A stretch of DNA of 64,000 nucleotides from Pontibacter pamirensis (GTDB lineage: Bacteria; Bacteroidota; Bacteroidia; Cytophagales; Hymenobacteraceae), in the NCBI RefSeq assembly GCF_010015475.1, contig NZ_SSNI01000019.1, positions 56,225 to 120,224 of the forward strand. Direction: 5' to 3'. Position 1 is the first letter of the stretch. The number at the start of each line of letters is the position of its first letter. Of the stretch, positions 42,905 to 51,713 are shown one piece after another. Made by a program: the position numbers and the translations under genes. Under the pieces are notes generated by a model, which saw only the letters and a program-made list of their open reading frames with translations, was not told the origin of the DNA and made no database searches.

Positions 42905-43117
42905 ATGCGCATACTTCGGTCATTTCTTTTAGCCTCGCTTTGCATGGGGCTGCTGCTGGGTACCGGCTGCCAGCGTAAAGGTATTCCCTGCCCCAAGCCA
43001 ACAGGCAATAAGAACCGTGTAAAAATGACCACACAAGCAGGACAGGGGTTTGAGGCCATCAAAGTACCCCGGGATAAGAATGGCAGAGTGAAGAAAGGAG
43101 GCTGGCGTATATGGTAA
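42905..43117 (+). CDS. Small lipoprotein, unknown function
   Basis: 70 residues. A lipoprotein signal ends at lipobox LGTGC, giving a lipidated Cys near residue 22. The mature part is about 48 residues and strongly basic, with a Pro/Cys patch (IPCPKP) and a C-terminal GGWRIW. No family is recognised. It lies 54 bases after the E1 gene and 46 before another small exported protein on the same strand. Confidence 0.6.
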   Translation: MRILRSFLLASLCMGLLLGTGCQRKGIPCPKPTGNKNRVKMTTQAGQGFEAIKVPRDKNGRVKKGGWRIW

Positions 43118-43163
43118 GCAACGGAAACTACTTTTGTGAAGAACAGTATAATCTCCTGAAAAT

Positions 43164-43517
43164 ATGAAAGAGATGATGGTGAGTACTGCAGTGAAAAAGG
43201 CTCTCAAAGTAATACTGCCCCTGGTGCTGTTGCTCCTTTTCGGAGCTCTGCCAGGCTATGCTCAGATTAGCTTTAAGGCGCATGAAAACCATGGGCGGGA
43301 GGTGCGCAAATCTCTGAAAGAGGCTGCCAAAGCGGACCTTGCCTACAAAGAAACTCATCTTAACACAAACACTTACACCTTCAGGAAGGGAACGGCTGCC
43401 CGCAAGCGGGCAAAAAAAGATGAGCTTGCCAGCTACCAGTTTAATGAGAGGGGCAAGCCCATAAGATGGTATCACTTCCTGAAGAAGAAAAGGAAGCAGG
43501 AGAGAAAGAAAGATTAA
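43164..43517 (+). CDS. Small exported basic protein, unknown function
   Basis: 117 residues with a signal peptide (about 1-34, ending PGYAQ). The mature part is very rich in Lys, Arg and His (AARKRAKKDEL, FLKKKRKQERKKD at the C-terminus) and includes TNTYTFRKGT. No domain is recognised. A highly basic mature protein might bind an anionic envelope polymer, but that is speculation. The YtxJ gene follows by 31 bases. Confidence 0.6.
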   Translation: MKEMMVSTAVKKALKVILPLVLLLLFGALPGYAQISFKAHENHGREVRKSLKEAAKADLAYKETHLNTNTYTFRKGTAARKRAKKDELASYQFNERGKPIRWYHFLKKKRKQERKKD

Positions 43518-43548
43518 TTTAACTAAAGAAGGAAAAGGAGAGACAGCT

Positions 43549-43890
43549 ATGAACTGGCACCCGCTAACAAGCCCGGAGCAACTGGATGAAGTAATACAAG
43601 AGTCGAAAGAGACACCGGTGGTGATTTTTAAGCACAGCACCTCGTGTTCTATCAGCTCCACGGCTAAAAGCCGCATAGAGCGCCAGTGGGAAGGCGCTGG
43701 CTTAGACCATGTAAAAACCTATTACCTGGATTTACTGCGATACCGGCCAGTGTCGAACGAGGTAGCCGAGGCGCTGCAGGTTGAGCACCAGTCGCCGCAG
43801 CTGTTGCTGGTGCAGGATGGAGTTTGCACCTACAATGCCTCCCATATGAGTATTGGCGTAGATGCACTGAAGAAAAAAGTAACGGCGTAG
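43549..43890 (+). CDS. ytxJ: YtxJ-like bacillithiol-system thioredoxin-fold protein
   Basis: 113 residues with the YtxJ signature FKHSTSCSISSTAKSR, a monothiol active-site Cys near residue 30, followed by YLDLLRYRPVSNEVAEAL and the cis-Pro type segment HQSPQLLLV. YtxJ proteins are thought to act in bacillithiol redox chemistry, for example removal of bacillithiol from proteins. It is cytoplasmic. An unusually clear purine-rich ribosome site (GGAAAAGGAG) precedes the ATG at 43549. Its stop lies near the convergent osmC-type gene. Confidence 0.88.
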   Translation: MNWHPLTSPEQLDEVIQESKETPVVIFKHSTSCSISSTAKSRIERQWEGAGLDHVKTYYLDLLRYRPVSNEVAEALQVEHQSPQLLLVQDGVCTYNASHMSIGVDALKKKVTA

Positions 43891-43918
43891 CGATAATTAT
43901 CAGGCTGCCACGCCGTTA
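43880..43918. terminator. Possible terminator hairpin between ytxJ and the osmC-type gene
   Basis: TAACGGCGT (43880-43888) pairs with ACGCCGTTA (43910-43918). The 21-base loop is long and the T run is short, so it is a moderate candidate. It overlaps the ytxJ stop. Confidence 0.5.
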
Positions 43919-43923
43919 ATGCT

Positions 43924-44331
43924 TTAGTACTGAAAAGTTACCGACTGCTTGATGTCGGGGTGCAGGCTAAGTGCTACAGGGCAGGTGCGGGCAGCCTTTT
44001 CCAGCATCGCCTTCTCTTTCTCAGAATAGGTTTTGCCGACCGGCATAGTAAAGTGCAGTACCACCTCTGCAATGCGGCGTGGCTCAGCAGCCATAACCTT
44101 TGTGGTTTCTACCGCGATGCCGTCAATGTCGATACCGGCGCGGTTGGCGACAATACCCATGATGGTCATCATACAGGAGCCCAGCGCGGAAGCAACAAGG
44201 TCGGTTGGCGAGAAAGCCTCCCCTTTGCCGTTGTTGTCAACAGGGGCGTCGGTGATGATGGTATTGCCAGAGGCAAGGTGTTGAGCAGTAGTGCGCAAGC
44301 CTCCCTGGTAAGTGCTGCTTATAGTAGCCAT
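43924..44331 (-). CDS. OsmC family peroxidase-like protein
   Basis: 135 residues from the ATG complementary to 44329-44331; the frame extends to 44394 without family similarity. OsmC traits include TDLVASALGSCMMTIMG with the first redox Cys, and the second Cys in AARTCPVALSLHPDI. OsmC proteins reduce organic hydroperoxides using the paired cysteines. It is cytoplasmic. Its neighbour ytxJ, a thiol-redox protein, converges on it, so the two share an oxidative-stress theme but not a transcript. Confidence 0.9.
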   Translation of the reverse strand: MATISSTYQGGLRTTAQHLASGNTIITDAPVDNNGKGEAFSPTDLVASALGSCMMTIMGIVANRAGIDIDGIAVETTKVMAAEPRRIAEVVLHFTMPVGKTYSEKEKAMLEKAARTCPVALSLHPDIKQSVTFQY

Positions 44332-44401
44332 AGGTATAAACTCTGTTTTGATATCAGCGTAAAGATACTTACTTTTATACAATCCAAAACTCAAAAATTA
44401 C

Positions 44402-45133
44402 TTGGTGAGAACCCTTATACTCCTGTTTGCTTTCGCACTGTTGGCAGCCGCTCCGGCTAAAGCCCAGTCCGAGGAAGATGAAGGCTTTCAGAATGAGCTG
44501 AGCTATGGCGTTAATTTCAACTCCAATGGCGGCCTTATCGGAGGTGCTTTCATTCGCTCTACTTTTTTCATGAATGATAACATGTACCAGTTCGGTGCCA
44601 TAGAGGTTGTAGAAGTAAAGCACCCGAAAGAAAACCGCTACTTCAGCCCTATTTCCGGTGAGTCCTTTGTGGATGGTAAACAGAACTACCTTTTTGTAGT
44701 GCGGCCACATTATGGCCGTGACCTGGTTTTGTTCAGGAAGGCGCCGGAGTCGGGGGTGCAGGTAAATGCCCTCGCAGCTGCAGGGCCGTCACTTGGCTTA
44801 CTGGTGCCGTATTATATTGATTATAATTATGGTGGCCAGGGCACCGATATACGCACAGAGCAGTATGACCCGAGCCGCCACCAGGACAGAGACTATATTC
44901 TTGGCAGCGACAGTGTGCTCAGGGGGCTCGGAGAAGCTAGCCTGAACCCCGGCGTACATTTCAAAGCGGGTCTCACCTTTGAGTACGGCCGCTACCGCGA
45001 GAGCATTGCCGGCATAGAGGTAGGTTTTCTGGTAGAGCGCTTTCTCAACACACCCATCATTATCCCGGATGCTGACAATCACAAAACATTCACTTCCGTT
45101 TACCTGAACCTGTACTACGGCAGCCGTAATTAG
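44402..45133 (+). CDS. Outer-membrane-type hypothetical protein
   Basis: 243 residues with a signal peptide (ends APAKAQ). The mature part has alternating hydrophobic and aromatic residues and Gly-rich turns (LSYGVNFNSNGGLIGGAF) and a terminal strand LNLYYGSRN, as in small beta-barrel proteins. There is no ATG at the start: TTG at 44402 and GTG at 44405 are the candidates. It is divergent from the osmC-type gene with only 70 bases between them. No specific family is recognised. Confidence 0.62.
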   Translation: MVRTLILLFAFALLAAAPAKAQSEEDEGFQNELSYGVNFNSNGGLIGGAFIRSTFFMNDNMYQFGAIEVVEVKHPKENRYFSPISGESFVDGKQNYLFVVRPHYGRDLVLFRKAPESGVQVNALAAAGPSLGLLVPYYIDYNYGGQGTDIRTEQYDPSRHQDRDYILGSDSVLRGLGEASLNPGVHFKAGLTFEYGRYRESIAGIEVGFLVERFLNTPIIIPDADNHKTFTSVYLNLYYGSRN

Positions 45134-45331
45134 AGCACGTTTACATCTGGTGCTGAATGCGTAAAGGAGTGTTGTCAGGTCCTGGAAACATCTATTTGCA
45201 ACTCAAAAGAGAAAGTTTAAACACGCTCTGAAACCATCCCCGAACAAACAGAGCAGCTACTTTGTTACAGAGGCAAAACCTGTAAGGGTTACATTTTTAG
45301 CCCAAGGTTAACCTCTTAACCCATAACTTCC

Positions 45332-45339
45332 TATCTTTG
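45332..45339 (+). promoter_or_regulatory. -7 element TATCTTTG abutting the lipA start
   Basis: TATCTTTG fits TAnnTTTG and ends only 4 bases before the ATG at 45344. A transcript begun here would start at or within that codon. No TTG is found 19-21 bases upstream (TTA instead). Confidence 0.5.
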
Positions 45340-45343
45340 CACC

Positions 45344-46255
45344 ATGGATGAATTAATGACACTTCCGGTTATACAGCCTAATGCACAGCCCGAGGGGCTG
45401 AACGCGCTGGGCCAGCCACGCAAGCCAAACTGGCTGCGTGTAAAACTACCGGTTGGGAAGGAGTACGCCAAAGTAAGAAGCATTGTAGACGAATATAAAC
45501 TGCACACCATCTGCGAAAGCGGCAACTGCCCTAACATGGGTGAGTGCTGGGGTGCAGGTACAGCCACCTTCATGATCTTAGGCAATGTATGTACCCGCAG
45601 TTGCTCATTCTGCGCTGTGGCTACCGGCCGCCCAAACGAGTACGACGAAGATGAGCCGCGCCGTGTGGCAGAGGCTATCAAACTAATGGGAGTAAAACAT
45701 GCCGTGATTACTTCTGTGAACCGCGACGAACTGAAAGACCGTGGCGCTGCCGTCTGGCACGATACGGTGAAGCAAGTGAAGCTCATGTCGGCAAGCACTA
45801 CCATTGAAACACTGATTCCGGATGTGAAAGCAAACTGGGATGCCTTGATCACGATGATTTCTCCAGGACAGGAGGTCGTATCGCATAATATGGAGACAGT
45901 AAAAGAGCTGTACCGCCGTGTACGCCCGCAGGCGAAGTATGACCGCAGCTTAGAGCAGATCCGTCGCACCAAGGAGTATGGCAAGCGAACCAAAACCGGT
46001 ATCATGCTGGGCCTCGGCGAAACCCGGGAGCAGGTGTACCAGGCCATGGACGACCTTACAGCCAACGGTTGCGATATCCTGACCTTAGGGCAGTATCTGC
46101 AACCTACCAAGATGCACTTGGAGGTAGCAGAGTTTATTCACCCCGACCTGTTCGACCATTATCGTGAGGAAGGCTTGAAAAGAGGAATCAAGTATGTGGA
46201 GTCTGGCCCGTTGGTGCGGTCTTCTTATCACGCAGAGCGCCACGTAAACGTTTAA
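45344..46255 (+). CDS. lipA: Lipoyl synthase
   Basis: 303 residues. The auxiliary cluster motif [12 protein letters not shown] and the radical-SAM motif CTRSCSFC are both present, and RSSY near the C-terminus completes the family signature. LipA inserts sulfur at C6 and C8 of octanoyl groups on carrier proteins, making lipoyl cofactors for 2-oxoacid dehydrogenases and glycine cleavage, both represented in this window. LipB is not adjacent. The start may be the ATG at 45344 or the in-frame ATG at 45356, because a -7 element lies directly before the first. Confidence 0.97.
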   Translation: MDELMTLPVIQPNAQPEGLNALGQPRKPNWLRVKLPVGKEYAKVRSIVDEYKLHTICESGNCPNMGECWGAGTATFMILGNVCTRSCSFCAVATGRPNEYDEDEPRRVAEAIKLMGVKHAVITSVNRDELKDRGAAVWHDTVKQVKLMSASTTIETLIPDVKANWDALITMISPGQEVVSHNMETVKELYRRVRPQAKYDRSLEQIRRTKEYGKRTKTGIMLGLGETREQVYQAMDDLTANGCDILTLGQYLQPTKMHLEVAEFIHPDLFDHYREEGLKRGIKYVESGPLVRSSYHAERHVNV

Positions 46256-46715
46256 TATAAGCTGTACATAAGCAAAGAATATAAAAAACCCGGCTACATA
46301 GGATGTAGCCGGGTTTTTTATTGCACAATTTTTCAGGAAATCATTTTTGAAGTTGAGCGAATTATAGTGCTGCATTTAACGCTATTGAGGTTTTTAGAAT
46401 AAAGTGTATTTTATTTCTTATATATTTAAACATATAGTTTTATAATATATAAATATCATTACTTTTGCTTTCAGAAACCATGGAATGTCCCGATAGTTTT
46501 TTCTACAGGCACTGTAAAGCGGATGCTTTAAGTTCCTCTTGTATAAATTAGTCAGTATATATAGATCAATTTATATTTATTTACAATTTTTTCTTTGTTT
46601 CGGAAACTAAATAAAGAAAGGCAAGTATATACGGGGGAGTATATATATGTACTTATATCTATTTATATTTGAATTAATCTAAACAGGAACTACCATTTTG
46701 CTTTACTAACACTAT
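46256..46715. other. AT-rich intergenic region before the T9SS cargo gene
   Basis: 460 bases without a gene. After the lipA terminator (46283-46319) it is very AT-rich, with many TATAT tracts and a possible -7 element TATATTTG at 46664-46671, 45 bases before the cargo start codon. No TTG lies at the expected distance. Confidence 0.55.
46283..46319 (+). terminator. Terminator after lipA
   Basis: A 17-base arm (46283-46299) pairs exactly with 46303-46319 around AGG, ending in a T run. Confidence 0.9.
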
Positions 46716-49700
46716 ATGAACCGAGCTTTACTTCTAGTCTTCTTCTTTCTGACACTGGGCGTTTCCCTTAGCCTTGCACAGTCAGACCCCGCGCTAAAGA
46801 GGGCAACCACCTTCACCGTGCTGGCTTCCACAGAAATCATCAACAACGCAGACCGGACAGGGGTGACAGGAAACGTGGGAGTACATCCGGGCAATTCTAT
46901 TATCGGCGAGGATCGAATGAGCATTTTGCAGGGGCGAACCGAAAAAGGTACTGCCATCGCCGCAGCTGCTCAGGAAGATGCGCTAGCCGCGTATAATCAT
47001 TTCTTAGCACAGAAGGACCACGACGAAACTAAAACGCTTTCTTCTATAATTGGAACCGGGACAACGTTAACACCTGGTGTTCATAAGATAAGTGGAGACC
47101 TCAGTTTGCAGGGCAGGTTAACGCTGGAAGGGTTGGGTGACGATAATTCTACTTTCATCATTATCGTGGATGGCAATCTCCTGTCTGAGTCCCCTAATGC
47201 CAGTATTATAGGACAGAATGGGGGCCACGTGAAAAACCTTTTTTGGATCATAAGCGGAGAAGTCAGATTAGGTAGTATATCTGCGATGAAAGGCAACATG
47301 CTGGCTAAAAGAGATATAACATTGGCTGGTGTAACTGTAGAAGGCCGGGCTATATCGCTGGAAGGTAAGGTAATATTCAATGGAGAAAGGAACAACCTGT
47401 TCCTGCCTTCAACCATAGACCCCAACTTGAGTGTTGTCAAAACAGCACCAGCTAGAGACTATCGTGTGGGTGACCAAATTACTTACACCATTTTAGTGCA
47501 CAACGAAGGTCCGGGTACGGCTACGGTCGTGAATATGAAAGAGCGATTCCCGGCAAGCCTGCGCTATATACCTGGTTCTGCTGTTTATACTGACGGCGTA
47601 TTCGATGAAAGCGACTATATCTGGTCATTAGACTTCCTGCAGTTCGGTGAGAGCCGGGAGATAGAGCTTACATTTGAAATTCTAAGCGCAGGCAGAATTG
47701 TCAATACGGTTATTGTTGAAAGTGAAGAAAAAGACCCTCAGATAGAAGACAATGAGGATGAAGTAATCATTGAAGTACCGGAAATAAGCTCAAACCTCAA
47801 CGTTACGAAAGTAGCAGCAGGCGCACCTTATTATGTAGGTGGCAATGTAACCTACACCATCACGGTGAACAATATAGGCCCATACGATGCAAAAGCGGTA
47901 ACACTGACAGAGGTGCTTCCGGAAGGCTTAGGGTTTGTTTCTGCCACTGCTAGCCAGGGTGCTTATGATAACATTACAGGGCTTTATACAATCGGCGACT
48001 TAGCAGTAGGTAGCCAGGCAACGCTTACACTGGTAGCAAAGATAAACGCACCGGGTAAAATTGTAAACACGGTTACTGTATCTCCTGGTGGTAATGTGCC
48101 GGACTTAACACCGGGTGACAACACAGGTGGAGAAGAAATTGAGGCAACCTGCGTACCGGTAGCAGCAGTTGAGATTACAGGTAACCTGAGCCTTTGCGAA
48201 GGAATCACGAATGCTGTGTTCGAGGCAACTCAAGTACCAGGTGCCACTTATACTTTCACCGTTACAGGCGGCCTGACAAAAGTTTCTCAGACTGGTAACA
48301 GCATAACAGTGAGTGCCGGTGCCGCTTCAGGTACAGTGGAAGTATCGGTGACAGACCTCTGCGGTAACACCTTTACCGCCTCAAAGGAAATCAAAGTTTT
48401 AAATAGACTGGCGAACCCGACTATTGAAGGACCAGCTAAAGTTTGCCAGAACAGTACAGGCAACGCGTATCGTGTGGCCGATTACGGCGATGATGCAACT
48501 TACACCTGGGTGGCAACAGGCGGCCTACAGATAACCGCTGGCGAAAACACACCTGCGGTGGAATTAAGCGCAGGCTTGGCAGGTGGCACCTTAACATTAG
48601 TTGTAAGCAACGGCTGCTTTACCACTACACTTGTTTCCAAAGCGATAACCACTACTACTTTACCAAATGCACCAACTGCTATAACCGGTAGCGCAACAGT
48701 ATGTGTAGGTAACCAGGTAACGTACAGCACCGCAGCAGTAGCCAGAGCCGACAGTTATTTATGGACTGTGCCTGCTGGCTGGACGGTAGTTTCAGGGGAA
48801 GGTACCAGAACAATTACACTACAGGTTGGCAACACTCCGGGCAATGTAGACCTAAGCGTGGCAGCGGCCAATGCATGCGGTAACACAAGCGCTGCTACTA
48901 TAGCGGTACAGGTAAATGAAACACCAGCAGCTCCTGCAGCCATCACCGGCGAAATAACTGCATGTGCAGGAACTGATGTAACCTATACTGTAGCTGCTGT
49001 TGCAGGAGCGACAGGCTATACCTGGACACCTCCAACTGGCTGGCGCATCGTTAGCGGGGGAGGCACTGCAAGCGTTACTTACAAAGTTGGCGCAGCAGGC
49101 GGAAACATCACCGTAACAGCAGACAATGGATGCGGTAGCAGCCCGGTTACAACACTAGCTGTAACAGTAAACGACAAACCGGCAACCCCGGGTGCCATCA
49201 CAGGCCCATCTGCCGTGTGTGCCGAAGGAACAGGTAATGTGTATAGTGTAGCTGCCGTAGACGGTGCTACAGGATATGTATGGACGGTGCCTGATGGCTG
49301 GGCAGTCGAGAACGGGCAGAATACTACCAGCATTACCGTAACAGCAGGTGAAACGGCAGGTGCTATCAAAGTAAAAGCAACAAACGAATGCGGCGACAGC
49401 GGGGAGCGCACTTATAACAGCACCATCAGTCCAGTGCCGGCAGCTCCGGTGGCTATTACTGGCGCGGCAACTGTATGCGCCGGCACTGAAGCAACCTATG
49501 CGGTGGCTGCCGTAGCAGGTGCTACCGGTTATACCTGGACACTGCCTGCAGGCTGGAGTATCGTAAGTGGCGAAGGCACAGCACGGGTAACTGTGCAGGT
49601 TGGCACAGCAGCAGGTGCTATCAGTGTAACAGCAGACAACAACTGCGGTGGCAGCTCCGCAGCAACGCTGGCAGTAACGGTGAATGACAAACTTGCCGCT

Positions 49701-50723
49701 CCGGCTATAACAGGAGAGGTAGGTGCCTGTATCGGAGAAAGCCTAACTTATACCATTCCTGCTGTAACTGGCGCCACGGGTTATGCGTGGGCAGTGCCGG
49801 CTACCTGGACATTGGTTAGCGGCCAGAACACGACCAGCATTGTAGTGGAAGTAGGTGAAGAGGCAGGTCAGGTTACAGTAGGCGTGATAAATGGTTGTGG
49901 AACAGGCAATGCCGCTACTTTAAATGTGGCTCCAGTGCTGGCTCCGACCGAAACAAATGAGATAGTTGGTAACAGCGCCGTGTGTGAGTACGGGGAGACC
50001 GTAACGTATACGCTGGCTACTGTAGAAGATGGCGTAACATACACCTGGGCAGTGCCTGCCAACTGGGCACTAGTATCCGGCCAGGGAACAGGCACCATCA
50101 CGGTGAACACGACAGCAACTGCAGGAACTGTCTCTGTTATTGCAACTAACACCTGCGGCACCGCTCAAAGCATCTCCAAAGATGTCAGCATCACAGTGCC
50201 GCCGGTTTCACCAGGTGTCATTACAGACAACAGTAATGTATGCGACGGCCTGACTTACACCATCAATGCTGTGACAGGAGCGACAGGTTATACCTGGACT
50301 GTTCCGTCAGGCTTCACCATCACTTCAGGTCAGGGCACAACCACCATCACCGTAACAGCGGATAGCCCGACTGCAGCGGGTCAGGTAACAGTGGCCGCCC
50401 TAAACGGTACTTGCAGCGGCATTGCCGCCAGCGCAACAATAGATATTTCACTTGCCGATGGCCAGCTTAACTTCCCGAAAGCCTTTAGCCCGAACGGAGA
50501 CGGCAAGAATGATACCTGGGTTATAACGAATCTGGAGAAGTTCACAGCCAATGAGGTGACCATCTTTAACCGCTGGGGTTCTGAAGTATACAAAACAAGA
50601 AACTACCAGAGCAACTGGAGTGCAAGCAAACTGGAGCCGGGTACTTACTTCTATAAGGTAAGGGTAACATTATGTGAGGGCGTTGTAAAAGAGTTCACTG
50701 GCTATACAACCCTTTTCCGATAA
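46716..50723 (+). CDS. DUF3494/DUF11/Ig-repeat adhesin-like T9SS cargo
   Basis: 1,335 residues with a signal peptide (ends SLAQ). Domain order: an ice-binding-type DUF3494 domain (about 30-235, with ADRTGVTGNVGVHPG and GNMLAKRDITL), two DUF11 domains (about 240-475), nine PKD/Ig-like modules of about 80-85 residues (about 484-1245, each with a Cys after an ITG-like start and most with another in an N.CG end), and a type B T9SS C-terminal domain (about 1250-1335, FSPNGDGKNDTW and IFNRWGSEVY). It is secreted to the surface by T9SS. A role in adhesion or ice binding is possible. A PorP/SprF gene follows after 9 bases. Confidence 0.92.
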   Translation: MNRALLLVFFFLTLGVSLSLAQSDPALKRATTFTVLASTEIINNADRTGVTGNVGVHPGNSIIGEDRMSILQGRTEKGTAIAAAAQEDALAAYNHFLAQKDHDETKTLSSIIGTGTTLTPGVHKISGDLSLQGRLTLEGLGDDNSTFIIIVDGNLLSESPNASIIGQNGGHVKNLFWIISGEVRLGSISAMKGNMLAKRDITLAGVTVEGRAISLEGKVIFNGERNNLFLPSTIDPNLSVVKTAPARDYRVGDQITYTILVHNEGPGTATVVNMKERFPASLRYIPGSAVYTDGVFDESDYIWSLDFLQFGESREIELTFEILSAGRIVNTVIVESEEKDPQIEDNEDEVIIEVPEISSNLNVTKVAAGAPYYVGGNVTYTITVNNIGPYDAKAVTLTEVLPEGLGFVSATASQGAYDNITGLYTIGDLAVGSQATLTLVAKINAPGKIVNTVTVSPGGNVPDLTPGDNTGGEEIEATCVPVAAVEITGNLSLCEGITNAVFEATQVPGATYTFTVTGGLTKVSQTGNSITVSAGAASGTVEVSVTDLCGNTFTASKEIKVLNRLANPTIEGPAKVCQNSTGNAYRVADYGDDATYTWVATGGLQITAGENTPAVELSAGLAGGTLTLVVSNGCFTTTLVSKAITTTTLPNAPTAITGSATVCVGNQVTYSTAAVARADSYLWTVPAGWTVVSGEGTRTITLQVGNTPGNVDLSVAAANACGNTSAATIAVQVNETPAAPAAITGEITACAGTDVTYTVAAVAGATGYTWTPPTGWRIVSGGGTASVTYKVGAAGGNITVTADNGCGSSPVTTLAVTVNDKPATPGAITGPSAVCAEGTGNVYSVAAVDGATGYVWTVPDGWAVENGQNTTSITVTAGETAGAIKVKATNECGDSGERTYNSTISPVPAAPVAITGAATVCAGTEATYAVAAVAGATGYTWTLPAGWSIVSGEGTARVTVQVGTAAGAISVTADNNCGGSSAATLAVTVNDKLAAPAITGEVGACIGESLTYTIPAVTGATGYAWAVPATWTLVSGQNTTSIVVEVGEEAGQVTVGVINGCGTGNAATLNVAPVLAPTETNEIVGNSAVCEYGETVTYTLATVEDGVTYTWAVPANWALVSGQGTGTITVNTTATAGTVSVIATNTCGTAQSISKDVSITVPPVSPGVITDNSNVCDGLTYTINAVTGATGYTWTVPSGFTITSGQGTTTITVTADSPTAAGQVTVAALNGTCSGIAASATIDISLADGQLNFPKAFSPNGDGKNDTWVITNLEKFTANEVTIFNRWGSEVYKTRNYQSNWSASKLEPGTYFYKVRVTLCEGVVKEFTGYTTLFR

Positions 50724-50732
50724 GCAGTGGTT

Positions 50733-51695
50733 ATGAAATCTGAAACTTCAATGAATATGAGAATACTTTATTTATTGCTGGCGCTGTTGTTCACAACAGC
50801 AGCCAGCGCACAGCAGAATCCGCAGTACTCCCAATACATTTTCAACAGCATGGGAATTAACCCGGCTTATACCGGAAGTAAAAACGTGCTGAACCTGAAC
50901 GCTTTCCACCGTTCGCAGTGGACAGGAATTGACGGAGCGCCCACTACGCAGTCGCTGGCTGTGGATGGCGTGCTGGCAAACGACCGGGTGGGCGTGGGCC
51001 TGAACCTGACACGAGATGAAATAGGCGCGCAGAGCACGCTCAGCGCCTATGCTAACTTTGCAGTGAAGCTGCAGCTGAGTGAGAACTCTGTCATAAGTTT
51101 AGGTATAGCGCCTGGCCTGGTGCAGAACATGATAGACGGCACAGCACTCGGCAACTTTGAGGGTGACGACGCGATTCCTTCAGGCAAAGAAGTGTACATC
51201 AAGCCAGACGTTAAAATTGGTGCCTACTACCACACAAACCGTTTTTATGCTGGCCTGTCTGCTTCAGACCTGCTGCAGTACAAAGACATGCAGCAGATAG
51301 AGCCGCAGCGCCACTACTACTTCACGACAGGTTATGTGTTTGATGTAAGTCCTTTTGTGAAAGTAAAGCCAAGCGTGCTCATCAAAGAAGATTTCAACGC
51401 ACCGGCTAACATCGACCTGAATGCCTTTGTGCTGCTGGGCGACCGCCTGTGGCTGGGCAGCTCTTACCGCACCAGCATGAACCTGATAGGCGAAGCGGAA
51501 GGAGAGGGTTTGAGCAGACCTACGGCAGTGGCGCTCATCGCGGAGCTGCAAGTGCTCAAGACACTTCGCCTCGGCTACTCTTACGATAAGATGCTGAACG
51601 GCCTGAGTGGCTACAACACGCACGAGGTATCCGTTGGATACTACTTCTTCAAAAAGAAGAAAGAGACAAAAATGCTCACACCGCAGTACTTTTAA
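50733..51695 (+). CDS. PorP/SprF family T9SS outer-membrane protein
   Basis: 320 residues from the ATG at 50733; ATGs at 50751 and 50757 also give good signal peptides (ends TTAASAQ). The PorP/SprF signature QNPQYSQYIFNSMGINPAYTGSKN follows the signal, and the rest is a 14-strand-type barrel with LGYSYDKMLNGLSGYNTHEVSVGYYF at the C-terminal end. These proteins usually sit beside large T9SS type B cargo and are needed for its surface attachment, which is the arrangement here. It overlaps no gene but is tightly spaced on both sides. Confidence 0.92.
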   Translation: MKSETSMNMRILYLLLALLFTTAASAQQNPQYSQYIFNSMGINPAYTGSKNVLNLNAFHRSQWTGIDGAPTTQSLAVDGVLANDRVGVGLNLTRDEIGAQSTLSAYANFAVKLQLSENSVISLGIAPGLVQNMIDGTALGNFEGDDAIPSGKEVYIKPDVKIGAYYHTNRFYAGLSASDLLQYKDMQQIEPQRHYYFTTGYVFDVSPFVKVKPSVLIKEDFNAPANIDLNAFVLLGDRLWLGSSYRTSMNLIGEAEGEGLSRPTAVALIAELQVLKTLRLGYSYDKMLNGLSGYNTHEVSVGYYFFKKKKETKMLTPQYF

Positions 51696-51713
51696 CCATT
51701 AGCGCTTACACCT

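Noticed and set aside
48169..50460. Tandem DNA repeat or CRISPR-like periodicity in the cargo gene
   Set aside because: The period of about 250 bases reflects nine diverged protein modules; the DNA units are not identical.
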